A program made the position numbers and the translations under genes. DNA of 14,915 bases from an uncultured Oscillospiraceae bacterium (lineage in GTDB: Bacteria > Bacillota > Clostridia > Oscillospirales > Acutalibacteraceae): contig UQQZ01000058.1 of NCBI GenBank assembly GCA_900543305.1, forward strand, positions 1 through 14,915. The letters run 5' to 3'. The notes under the pieces were generated by a model that made no database searches, was not told the origin of the DNA, and saw only the letters and a program-made list of their open reading frames with translations. This document shows, piece by piece, positions 1 to 6,210 of this stretch; the stretch's first letter is position 1; each line of letters starts with the position of its first letter.

Positions 1-190
1 CTGCCGGAAAGTAGTCCGCTAAGCGGCAAACACAACCTACTGCCAACCCTACTAAAAAGACACTTAGGAACGAGGGAACAGAGACACGCAATTGTTGTTT
101 CATAAGCCTTTCCCTTTCTTGCTTTTCCAATATAGTATCATACAAGCAGCGCAAAGTACAGCAGAGCTTTTTCCAGGGAGGTCACAGAAA

Positions 191-622
191 ATGAATGCCA
201 CAGCCTATAGAGATATGATCCACTTGTCCCGTCCCATCTCCCGCCATCCGAAGATGAGCGTGGAGAACCGGGCAAAACTGTTCACCCCTTTTTCGGCTTT
301 GCGGGGATTTGACATTGAGATCCTCACCAAGGAGCAGGACCGGCTGCTGGTGTCCCGGGTAACGTTGGGGACCGATCAGCAGGAGCTGATCCGCCACAGG
401 CTGAACGATCTCCGATCTGGCCAGCGGGTCACGGTCACCTATTTCAGGCTGGTAAAAGAGCTGGAAGGTGTTTCCCTAGGAGAGTACGTCACCCAAACAG
501 GGAAGGTCCGGCGGGTGGATGCGTTCTACCAGGTTTTTGTGGTGGACAGCAGTGTGGTGGCCTTTGAGGATATCCGGGAGCTGGAAATCAACGGTGGGGA
601 AAGAGTAGTAGAGGCAGTATGA
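191..622 (+). CDS. YolD-like family protein
   Basis: Protein of 143 residues. Residues 6-41 carry the YolD-like pattern: Y-x-D-M-I-x-L, then a P-x-S-x-x-x-P-x-M-S stretch, an RA-x-x-F-x-PFSAL-x-GFD block. A later beta-rich half contains GQRVTVTYF (78-85 region) and a G-x-YVTQTGKVRRVD segment. The start at 191 is preferred over the ATG at 92 because an AGGGAGG site lies about 9 bases upstream and the YolD motif begins just after it; the 33 extra residues look non-coding. YolD-like genes are known as companions of Y-family (UmuC-like) DNA polymerases in Firmicutes plasmids, phages and chromosomes, so a role in translesion synthesis or its control is inferred. No polymerase gene is present here; it could lie left of the window. 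Its stop overlaps the start of the next frame (ATGA). I see no convincing promoter in bases 1-190. Confidence 0.85.
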   Translation: MNATAYRDMIHLSRPISRHPKMSVENRAKLFTPFSALRGFDIEILTKEQDRLLVSRVTLGTDQQELIRHRLNDLRSGQRVTVTYFRLVKELEGVSLGEYVTQTGKVRRVDAFYQVFVVDSSVVAFEDIRELEINGGERVVEAV

Positions 623-869
623 AGGAATGCGCCCGTCGGAAGCAGTATGTGGAAGTGGTGGTTACTTACTGCATTGATGGCAGCGTCCATCCCCAGAAGA
701 TTCTCTTGGCAAACGGTCGGTCTTTGAGATCGAGGAGAGTCGAGAGGCAGCTCCAAGCAAAGCTCCCACTACCAGGGAGTTGACCCGGCGGTATGTGGTG
801 AAGATCAAGGGAAAGGAGACCTTTCTCTACGAAGCCTTCGGCAGGTGGTTTGTGGAGATGAAGGAATAG
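619..869 (+). pseudogene. Frameshifted small partner of the YolD-like gene
   Basis: Translation from the ATG at 619, which overlaps the YolD stop, gives 54 residues beginning MKECARRKQYVEVVVTYCID and ending at a TGA after LPLPGS. Before that, the frame becomes senseless right after the residues NGRS. Shifting by one base at 721-726 (a TCTTTG that would need one more T) restores a protein-like continuation: FEIEESREAAPSK, then RRYVVKIKGKETFLYEAFGRWFVEMKE, stopping at 867-869. The restored protein of about 82 residues has the look of the small beta-rich proteins with an 'NGR-(S/T/Y)-FEI ... RWFVE' ending that I recall beside YolD-type genes in Clostridia. I see no slippery heptamer in the reading frame, so a disabling deletion or a sequencing error is more likely than programmed shifting. 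Function unknown. Confidence 0.65.
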
Positions 870-919
870 CTGTTGTATATTTGTCTGATGAGGGAGGAGA
901 GCAAAACGCAATTTCACAG

Positions 920-957
920 AAAGACCCCGGCAGTTCAATAAGCTGCCAGGGCCTTTC
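920..957 (+). terminator. Probable rho-independent terminator after the YolD pair
   Basis: Arms CCCCGGCAG and CTGCCAGGG enclose a 9-base loop with one mismatch, flanked by AAAG and CTTT that extend the stem, followed by a short T-rich run. It sits 50 bases after the end of the frameshifted gene. The T tract is modest. Confidence 0.55.
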
Positions 958-1029
958 TTATGTCCCGTTTGTCAGGCATGTATTTTAAAAATTTTTTCCC
1001 GCAACTCCATAGTGGGACCGGAATGATCT

Positions 1030-1061
1030 AGTACCTAGGGGGTACTGTTTCCAGTACCTAG
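1030..1061. repeat. Alternating AGTACC/GGTACT repeat cluster
   Basis: Three copies of the six-base unit AGTACC lie in alternating orientation at 1030, 1041 (as GGTACT) and 1053, about 11-12 bases apart, that is about one helical turn. The outer two are extended to the identical nine bases AGTACCTAG. Adjacent copies can form mutually exclusive hairpins. The cluster lies between the converging YolD pair and the leftward zinc-ribbon gene. It could be a protein-binding array, a recombination site or a weak terminator; the sequence alone does not decide. Confidence 0.6.
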
Positions 1062-1069
1062 TGTGGGGA

Positions 1070-1234
1070 TCACACACTTTTGTCACTGCGGTTCACATTT
1101 TGGAACTGCTCAAACATTTGATAGTTGTTTAACTTGCACGTGGGACAAGGGTTGACCAATGTTTGCACGGTTCCCAGCTTGTAAGGGCATTTCGAACAGG
1201 GGGGATTCTTCCACATTTTTTCTTTGAGACTCAT
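1070..1234 (-). CDS. Small zinc-ribbon-like protein (54 aa)
   Basis: An open frame of 54 codons starts with ATG at 1234. The sequence begins MSLKEKMWKNPPCSKCPYK and has two Cys pairs, C13-x-x-C16 and C30-x-x-C33, spaced as in a treble-clef or zinc-ribbon knuckle; a zinc-binding role is inferred from this. A good ribosome site (AGGAGA) lies 9 bases before the start and the stop of the upstream 106-residue gene is only 13 bases away, so the two are probably co-translated. No family is recognised. Small zinc-ribbon proteins in mobile regions often bind nucleic acid or act as partners of a neighbouring protein, but nothing here shows which. Confidence 0.6.
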   Translation of the reverse strand: MSLKEKMWKNPPCSKCPYKLGTVQTLVNPCPTCKLNNYQMFEQFQNVNRSDKSV

Positions 1235-1247
1235 TTACATAACTCTC

Positions 1248-1568
1248 CTATCCTTCAAAACCAGGGGGATATTTGATGTCCAGGTATGGACGATCTCCTG
1301 GTTGTATTAGCCGGACTGCCATAATTTGCTGATAGCACGCTTGGAGCTGGTCACGGATAGTTTCAAGTTCAGGAAGAGGGTGAGGGATACTGTATTTTTC
1401 ATTCCCCGTTTCAAGAAGTTGAATGTACCAGTTGACTGTTTGCAGTTTTCCAAGACAATAGGAGGCAATCATCATCTTGTCGTTGGCGTCTCGAATACAT
1501 TCCGTTTCGATTTGAATGTAAGAAACCAGATCATAGGGGATTTTTCTCAGTTTCTTTTTTCTGGCCAT
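1248..1568 (-). CDS. Hypothetical protein, 106 aa, helical
   Basis: An AGGAGG ribosome site six bases upstream of the ATG at 1568 supports this frame. The protein has a basic N-terminus (MARKKKLRKIP), a predicted helix-rich middle (roughly residues 12-50 and 64-88) and a Pro/Gly-rich end with PPGFEG. No catalytic motif or membrane segment is seen and I do not recognise the family. It is the first gene of a leftward pair with the 54-residue zinc-ribbon protein. An overlapping open frame on the other strand (1326-1631) lacks a ribosome site and reads as a shadow. Confidence 0.65.
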   Translation of the reverse strand: MARKKKLRKIPYDLVSYIQIETECIRDANDKMMIASYCLGKLQTVNWYIQLLETGNEKYSIPHPLPELETIRDQLQACYQQIMAVRLIQPGDRPYLDIKYPPGFEG

Positions 1569-1579
1569 AGGAAACCTCC

Positions 1580-1784
1580 TTACAGATACCTCTCCATGGT
1601 ATCGCAGTATTTTCTCCTTATCCGCACATAACTTTTACTCCCATCCTTGAAAATGATCTCATAGTAAAAGTATGATTGTCGTTTTTAGGCCAACCGTACG
1701 TTTCTTTTCTTGCGTAGGGGGGCATTCCTGAAAGGTCTTTAGCTTGCCCTTGCTGCCATAGCCGCTGCTATTCGGAGTATTTAC
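1580..1784 (-). pseudogene. Decayed reading frame (two out-of-phase coding-like segments)
   Basis: Two adjoining minus-strand frames look protein-coding but are out of phase and lack a start. The upstream one (1784 down to 1659) reads SSGYGSKGKLKTFQECPPT and on to KKRTVGLK before degenerating. The downstream one (1684 down to 1580) reads YYEIIFKDGSKSYVRIRRK followed by YCDTMERYL and a TAA. They can be joined by a single frame change near 1680. The stop lies just before the ribosome site of the 106-residue gene, as expected for a former operon member. Evidence is only the protein-like character of the two segments, so confidence is modest. No function is recognised. Confidence 0.35.
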
Positions 1785-1821
1785 TCACGAGATCACATTC
1801 CAAAAATTTGAAAAGTTTGCG

Positions 1822-3045
1822 TTAACATAGGGAGGGCTTGATGTAGTCAATGATCCGAAGACATGCTTCATGCCGTATGGTTTCTTCTGACGGAACAGAC
1901 AACGTAATTTCAGTTTTTATATCCTGTAAAAGTTTTTTGATGTTCTTTTTAAATGACAACATATCACCGATTTCGTCTCCGAATAACCGTAACAGTTCAA
2001 GAAATGAGATGGTGGCTGGTGTGTTCCGGTTTACAATGTAGCGCTTTGCTAATCTGGGGAATAGCCTGGTGAAAAGAGCCTCTTTGTCCACTTTATTAAG
2101 CCAGTCAGTGTTTATCCACTCAAAGGCATTAAAATCCATTCCAGCGTGTTTTAGATAATCGGAGTTTGTGACAATTTCCCAATAGGTGGTATATAACCTT
2201 GCCATGGGTTTCAGTATTTTTCGAAATTTTTCATCTGTCATTTCTTTATCCGTTTCCAACTTAGGTTTTAGGTTTGAGAATCCCGCCTCGATTATCTCTT
2301 TTAGGTCATCAGACAATTCATCTTGATTCGCAACCAGCCAAAAAAATGTGTTCGTGTTGATGTTTTTATCGATATAATTGTTTAGGTTGTTGAACACATA
2401 AAGAATATTACGATCGATAGCCTGAGTGAGAGCCCTTGCGTAATCCAAGGACAATTTATTTGCTATATCCTCCAAAAGTAGATCAAATACCCGTTCCACA
2501 ATGATTTCTTTCCCTCGGGGATACACGATTTCGCCGTTGCGCTTTTCTTTTTGAACAGAGACAACTTCGAATATTTCGATCCCTGTTTGGTTGCCGAGAC
2601 AATTTAGAATTCTCTGGCGCATATGCTGGATCGTAACCTCAGAGCAGGCATCACAATGGGTGAGAATAATGTGAACGTGCTGTGAGAGCTCTTTCTGCAT
2701 CCGGAGCAGAAAGTCAGCTTCGAACTGCTGGAACCGTTCTGTGACGGAGACACAATAAAATATGGTGTGGAACCAATTGAAGATATCATCGCTACAATTT
2801 TGTTTTTTAATTCCAGCAATAATTTCTTCCAATTGGTTATTGGCATCCAAGGCTTCCAGGCCTTTTGTGTCATAGATGTAAAGAGGGTATTTGCCGCCAT
2901 TCGCTTCGTAGGGAACGAAATATTCTGAGGTGATAGGAGCACCGGGTCCAGCCTTGGCCACGGTTTTCCCTAGAAAATAGTTAATAAACGACGATTTTCC
3001 GGCCTTGGTTTTGCCAAGTAACAGAATTTTCGCTGCATATTCCAT
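1822..3045 (-). CDS. P-loop GTPase with helical C-terminus (407 aa)
   Basis: The N-terminal domain is a TRAFAC-type GTPase: G1 P-loop GKTKAGKSS at residues 11-19, a Thr in a PITS segment (about 39) as possible switch I, G3 DTKG at 59-62, and G4 THCD at 129-132 in place of N/TKxD. Residues 185-407 are a long, helix-rich region with no recognised family and no clear membrane segment. An AGGGAG site precedes the ATG at 3045, and only 15 bases separate it from the upstream GTPase gene, so they form an operon. The His in THCD is unusual but keeps the key Asp. Known relatives are annotated only as GTPases; their role is not established. The paired layout suggests the two proteins work together, perhaps as a membrane-linked switch. 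That is inference. Confidence 0.85.
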   Translation of the reverse strand: MEYAAKILLLGKTKAGKSSFINYFLGKTVAKAGPGAPITSEYFVPYEANGGKYPLYIYDTKGLEALDANNQLEEIIAGIKKQNCSDDIFNWFHTIFYCVSVTERFQQFEADFLLRMQKELSQHVHIILTHCDACSEVTIQHMRQRILNCLGNQTGIEIFEVVSVQKEKRNGEIVYPRGKEIIVERVFDLLLEDIANKLSLDYARALTQAIDRNILYVFNNLNNYIDKNINTNTFFWLVANQDELSDDLKEIIEAGFSNLKPKLETDKEMTDEKFRKILKPMARLYTTYWEIVTNSDYLKHAGMDFNAFEWINTDWLNKVDKEALFTRLFPRLAKRYIVNRNTPATISFLELLRLFGDEIGDMLSFKKNIKKLLQDIKTEITLSVPSEETIRHEACLRIIDYIKPSLC

Positions 3046-3060
3046 GAAAATCTCTCCCTG

Positions 3061-4272
3061 TTATAATTTGTTTCCGTATTTTCCTTGGTACTCGCTGGCA
3101 TATTCCTTTGCTTTTTCCTGATCTTTCTGGGACAGATGGAGAACGATGTCGCTAGGTTTGTGAGTTTTCATGAACTGTTTTGCAAGTTCTTGGATGGATG
3201 CTTTGTCAAACAAAGAGGAAAAATCGACTTGCTGACCATTTGCAATCTTTTTACAGGTTTCGTAGCAAATCTCAGAGATTGCAAAGCCCAGAGCAGCGGT
3301 GATGAAAGCGGCAACACCGCCGTTGATCATCCCACCGAGAAAGGATCCAATACCCGGAAATAATTTCAATAGTCCGCCCGCAATCGATTTTCCAAGATTG
3401 GCGATAATGAAATCCCCGACCACGGATTTTGAGATCGTTGCCAAATCGTCTATGCCATAAATATGAATAATCATGGTTGCCATACTGAGCTGAAGAGGGG
3501 TGAGCAGTGCCGCATCAGACAATGGAATGGGAGTAGCTCCAATTGCAGCAGCCGCACTGCAAAAAATAGCAATTCTCTTAGCGGACATTTCGCGTTTTTG
3601 CTTCAAGCTGATCATTTGCGATGCAATAAATGCTTGTTGCAAATCGATGTCAGTGAGTTGAGACGCGGACCAATCGATGAGGTCTTCCATTTCAAGATCC
3701 AAGCTTAAATCCGTGGATACTTCGAACACTGGGAGAGTAACTCCAAAATGGTCTGCAAGGATTGTTTTAAATACTTTCGCTTCGCTTCCCTCTTTATCAT
3801 CTTCATCGCATTTGGTCAGCACAACGCCGACACGTCCCCGTAACGCAGGTTCTTGCAGCAATTTCTTCATAACTTGGAGATCATACTCCTGGACACTTCC
3901 TAGAATGGAAATGCAGAACCAGACAATGTGAATTTGCTCAAGAGGCTTCTTTTTGCGATTGTTTTCAATCAAGTTATTGATCGCTGCGATATACGTCTCG
4001 TAGCTCTCGCCTTTCCCATCTTCCAGCTCATAACCGCGGCTGTCGATCAGATTGACACCTATGTCATAATCCTTGCCCCAATAGGTTTTGAAATCATCGG
4101 TTCCCCGGGCCACATCGTTTACAGGGGCCAATTGTCTATGAAATATTGTATTTACCAAGGAACTTTTTCCGCACCCGGTTGCGCCGAGTAGCAAAATGTT
4201 GGGGAGAAGCTCTTTCCCATTTTTGAACTTGTCCCATTCATCTCTCAATACCTGCTCATATCGATTGGCCAT
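3061..4272 (-). CDS. GTPase with DUF697/YcjF-like membrane-associated domain (403 aa)
   Basis: First gene of the GTPase operon, with GGAGG eight bases before the ATG at 4272. The GTPase domain has G1 GATGCGKSS (30-38), a switch I Thr in GTDD (58), G3 DSRG (77-80) and G4 TKCD (153-156). Residues about 225-345 match the DUF697/YcjF pattern: an Ala-rich helix, then ATPIPLSDAALLTPLQLSM and a YG pair, followed by Gly/Ala-rich hydrophobic helices (286-338). Such domains are thought to insert in or lie on the membrane. The C-terminus is charged and helical. GTPase plus DUF697 proteins are widespread in bacteria and poorly understood. Base composition is visibly more AT-rich than the right half of the window, consistent with transfer. 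Homology to the downstream GTPase is limited to the G motifs. Confidence 0.9.
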   Translation of the reverse strand: MANRYEQVLRDEWDKFKNGKELLPNILLLGATGCGKSSLVNTIFHRQLAPVNDVARGTDDFKTYWGKDYDIGVNLIDSRGYELEDGKGESYETYIAAINNLIENNRKKKPLEQIHIVWFCISILGSVQEYDLQVMKKLLQEPALRGRVGVVLTKCDEDDKEGSEAKVFKTILADHFGVTLPVFEVSTDLSLDLEMEDLIDWSASQLTDIDLQQAFIASQMISLKQKREMSAKRIAIFCSAAAAIGATPIPLSDAALLTPLQLSMATMIIHIYGIDDLATISKSVVGDFIIANLGKSIAGGLLKLFPGIGSFLGGMINGGVAAFITAALGFAISEICYETCKKIANGQQVDFSSLFDKASIQELAKQFMKTHKPSDIVLHLSQKDQEKAKEYASEYQGKYGNKL

Positions 4273-4311
4273 TTTTCTTCCTCCTTATATTTTTCAATCA
4301 TTCTTAAGGCC

Positions 4312-4340
4312 ATTTTATCTTGAAAACCACAATTAGTCAA
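4312..4340 (-). promoter_or_regulatory. Promoter of the two-GTPase operon
   Basis: Read on the minus strand, TTGACT (-35, 4340-4335) and TAAAAT (-10, 4317-4312) are separated by exactly 17 bases. The -10 lies about 40 bases before the start of the first GTPase gene. It is the best sigma-A match in this divergent region. Confidence 0.75.
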
Positions 4341-4372
4341 TATAAATACCTCTTATAGATGTTTCAATTGAC
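4336..4372. promoter_or_regulatory. Inverted repeats between GTPase operon and XRE gene (possible operator)
   Basis: GTCAAT (4336-4341) and ATTGAC (4367-4372) form a perfect six-base inverted repeat 25 bases apart. Between them TATAA (4341-4345) and TTATA (4353-4357) form a second dyad. The left arm overlaps the -35 element of the GTPase promoter. A divergent XRE-type gene next door makes it a natural binding site candidate; short arms mean chance occurrence cannot be excluded. Confidence 0.35.
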
Positions 4373-4415
4373 GCTGTAATGACGGGTAAACTAAATGGTA
4401 AAAAGGGGTGTTTCC

Positions 4416-4751
4416 ATGGACTATAAGAGGTTAGGTGAACGAATTCGAGAGGAACGCCGGCGTCTCAATCTCACTCAAGCCCAGCTTGCTGAGGCAGTAG
4501 ATATTTCCGATACCTATATGGGGGCCATTGAGCGAGGGGAGAGGAGCCTTACCTTAGATACATTGGTGCGCCTGGTTAACCGCCTTGGCATCACAGTGGA
4601 TTACCTTCTTGCAGACTCTGTTACCGATACAGATTCCCATATCATGGATCAGTTTAAACAGATCGTGGATGGCCAGCCCCTGGAGCGCAGGCAAATGGCC
4701 GTCAACGTTCTGCGTGCGATCTTTGCCTATTTTGAAAATGGTGGGGAGTAA
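4416..4751 (+). CDS. XRE-type HTH transcriptional regulator (111 aa)
   Basis: Residues 6-65 form a classic HTH_3 domain: RIREERRRLNLTQAQLAEAV, then a recognition-helix region with SDTYMGAIERGERS and LDTLVRLVNRLGITVDYLL. The remaining 45 residues are helical and may dimerise. The ATG at 4416 is preferred over 4395 because AAGGGGTG lies five bases upstream and the domain starts directly after it; the earlier ATG has no ribosome site. It is divergent from the GTPase operon, 143 bases away. Regulators placed like this usually repress their own and the neighbouring promoter, so control of the GTPases is inferred. Its own promoter is not clear. The gene converges on the small gene at 4757-4948 with only five bases between stops. 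Confidence 0.9.
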   Translation: MDYKRLGERIREERRRLNLTQAQLAEAVDISDTYMGAIERGERSLTLDTLVRLVNRLGITVDYLLADSVTDTDSHIMDQFKQIVDGQPLERRQMAVNVLRAIFAYFENGGE

Positions 4752-4756
4752 GGCTC

Positions 4757-4948
4757 TTATGGCCCAGATACGATCCCATGGCGGAGATCCCGCACAAATT
4801 CCACATCACGGATCAATCGTTCAACAGCCAGATCTGCTAATTGCTCCACTGAAAGGGAGTACTCTGCCGCCAGTTCGTGGAGCCTGTCGTAGAGCAGTCC
4901 GCTTGTCAGGTAGATAGCGAACTGGGCTGTCTGTCGTTTTGTTTCCAT
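4757..4948 (-). CDS. Small ribbon-helix-helix-like protein (63 aa)
   Basis: The frame has GGGAGG six bases before the ATG at 4948. The protein begins METKRQTAQFAIYLTSGLL, a short strand followed by two helices (YDRLHELAAEYSLSVEQLAD, then LAVERLIRDVEFVRDLR). That strand-helix-helix order fits the ribbon-helix-helix (Arc/MetJ/CopG) fold, found in small repressors and in antitoxins. No toxin gene is adjacent. It follows the phosphatase gene on the same strand with a hairpin between. DNA binding is inferred from fold resemblance only. Confidence 0.7.
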   Translation of the reverse strand: METKRQTAQFAIYLTSGLLYDRLHELAAEYSLSVEQLADLAVERLIRDVEFVRDLRHGIVSGP

Positions 4949-4969
4949 TTAAATCCCTCCCTCTGTCAT

Positions 4970-5000
4970 GCCGCCTGTATTCGGGCGGCTCTTTTGTTTT
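4970..5000 (+). terminator. Hairpin with T-rich tail, rightward orientation
   Basis: GCCGCC (4970-4975) and GGCGGC (4984-4989) form a six-base stem with an eight-base loop, followed by TCTTTTGTTTT. The tail suits rightward transcription, for example read-through from the XRE gene 220 bases away. On the other strand it lies between the phosphatase and the ribbon-helix-helix gene but has no T run. Confidence 0.5.
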
Positions 5001-5002
5001 CC

Positions 5003-5713
5003 TCAGATGTAAAGGTCCTCCATAGTGTCCAGGCAAAGGCAGCCCAGTCGCCCGCCAGGGTAAACGCAGCCGCAGTCAATGTCAATAAAGGTGTCTGTCC
5101 AGAAGATCTTTCCACAGGGTTCCGGCTGGCCCACGCTGTCGTACAGGAACTGTGTGGGAGTGTGCCCCAGCACCACGCAACGGTCGGGAAAGTAAACGGT
5201 ATCCGGTTCTGGACGGCACCAAAGAAGCTCTTCTGAATGGTAGCTGTCCAAGGGACGGGAAGGGGAGAAGTCCGGAAGCCCGCCGTGGACTAGAACGAAT
5301 CGCCGACCTCCTGTCTCCACTTCCCTGTAGGACGGCATAGCGCACAGGTATTCCCAGGCAGTCTTCCTTTGGGCTTCGCCTAGTTGGAGAAAGTCCCTCA
5401 GGGATTCTTCTCCACCGTTGTGAAACCAAAGGGAGATATTATTTCGTTCTACTCGGTTTAGGGAGCCTTGGCTGTCTGTCATGATCTGGAGAATACCGGG
5501 CAGAGCGTCCATTGCCATAGCTTCATGGTTTCCCATCAGGTTCACCACATTGGGGCGGGAGGCCATGTCACATAAAATCTTGAACCCGTCCGGTCCACGG
5601 TCGATGACGTCCCCGAGTACGTACAGCGTGTCATTCTCCTTCAGGTGTAACTTATCCAAAAGATTTTGATACTGGCCATAGCAGCCATGAATGTCGGATA
5701 CAGCATAGATCAT
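5003..5713 (-). CDS. PPP-family metallophosphatase (lambda-phosphatase/PrpA-like Ser/Thr phosphatase)
   Basis: The 236-residue protein has the full set of PPP motifs: SDIHG (6-10), GDVIDRGP (34-41), GNHE (61-64), VHGG (142-145) and GHTP (183-186). Together they supply the Asp, His and Asn ligands for the two-metal centre and the catalytic His of GNHE. Its length equals that of bacterial lambda-type phosphatases (about 220-240), which remove phosphate from Ser/Thr and sometimes other phospho-substrates. It has no signal peptide, so it acts in the cytoplasm. The ATG at 5713 overlaps the stop of the upstream gene (ATGA), implying coupled translation. No kinase gene is present in the window. The natural substrate is unknown. 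Confidence 0.92.
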   Translation of the reverse strand: MIYAVSDIHGCYGQYQNLLDKLHLKENDTLYVLGDVIDRGPDGFKILCDMASRPNVVNLMGNHEAMAMDALPGILQIMTDSQGSLNRVERNNISLWFHNGGEESLRDFLQLGEAQRKTAWEYLCAMPSYREVETGGRRFVLVHGGLPDFSPSRPLDSYHSEELLWCRPEPDTVYFPDRCVVLGHTPTQFLYDSVGQPEPCGKIFWTDTFIDIDCGCVYPGGRLGCLCLDTMEDLYI

Positions 5714-6096
5714 GATTCATCCTCTCCTTTCGAATATTGCGTCAGCACTTCTTCTATAATGCGATTGATGTCTGGAATCTTTCCTTGGTTCTTTTCTTCC
5801 ACTTCGCGCATCTCAACAATGGTAGAGTTCAGCTCTTCCATCTCCTGCTTCATGTTTCCCAGTGCCTGGCGAAGGTTCGTAATGGCTTCCCCAGCGGCTG
5901 CGCCGTCAACACCATTGGGGAACTGTTCTTCCTCCTGGGAGGCGGTTGACACAAGGTTTCCATTGCGATAGACTATACTCATATCAACGTGTCCGTCTAT
6001 CTGAGGCACTGTGGTGGTTCTAACAACGTCGTTCCCCGGCTGTTCCGTGGGGATCCATGTTTTCTTTAAGGACGTCAGGAAATGTTTCCGTTTCAA
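5710..6096 (-). CDS. Hypothetical coiled-coil protein, TTG start (128 aa)
   Basis: The frame opens with TTG at 6096. An AAAGGAG site lies nine bases before it and an in-frame TAA lies only two codons upstream, while the first internal ATG would remove 38 residues, so TTG is the likely start. The N-terminus is basic (KRKHFLTSLKKTW), then a beta-like stretch with the segment VDMSIVYRNGNLV (38-49), and residues about 70-105 form a heptad-like helix (ITNLRQALGNMKQEMEELN) rich in Glu. Family not recognised. It is the first gene of the phosphatase operon, overlapping it by four bases, so it may bind or present the phosphatase to its target. That is inference. Confidence 0.75.
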   Translation of the reverse strand: MKRKHFLTSLKKTWIPTEQPGNDVVRTTTVPQIDGHVDMSIVYRNGNLVSTASQEEEQFPNGVDGAAAGEAITNLRQALGNMKQEMEELNSTIVEMREVEEKNQGKIPDINRIIEEVLTQYSKGEDES

Positions 6097-6121
6097 CTCT
6101 TATCGCTCCTTTCTGATGCTG

Positions 6122-6127
6122 ATTATA
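6122..6127 (-). promoter_or_regulatory. -10 element for the coiled-coil/phosphatase operon
   Basis: A perfect TATAAT on the minus strand lies about 25 bases before the TTG start and upstream of its ribosome site. The -35 region (CGAAAA/ACGAAA at about 6144-6150) matches poorly, so an activator or weak promoter is possible. Confidence 0.45.
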
Positions 6128-6148
6128 ACGAATGCTCTGTAACTTTTC

Positions 6149-6165
6149 GTCTGCCGCCAGCAGAC
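6149..6165. promoter_or_regulatory. Perfect inverted repeat, likely operator
   Basis: GTCTGC-CGCCA-GCAGAC is a perfect six-base inverted repeat with a five-base centre, in the divergent gap between the phosphatase operon and the HTH gene at 6211. It overlaps the -35 position of the leftward promoter, the expected place for autoregulatory binding by the HTH protein. Confidence 0.5.
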
Positions 6166-6210
6166 TTTTGGACTTTTTTAAAATTTTTTAGAACAAAAGG
6201 AGGGGGGACT

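Noticed and set aside
1..102. Open frame at the left edge (34 codons ending at 105)
   Set aside because: Residues look non-coding (many Leu/Arg/Ser from mixed sequence) and no start is visible; too short to support.
721..726. Programmed frameshift in the YolD partner
   Set aside because: No in-frame slippery heptamer and no downstream stimulatory hairpin seen.
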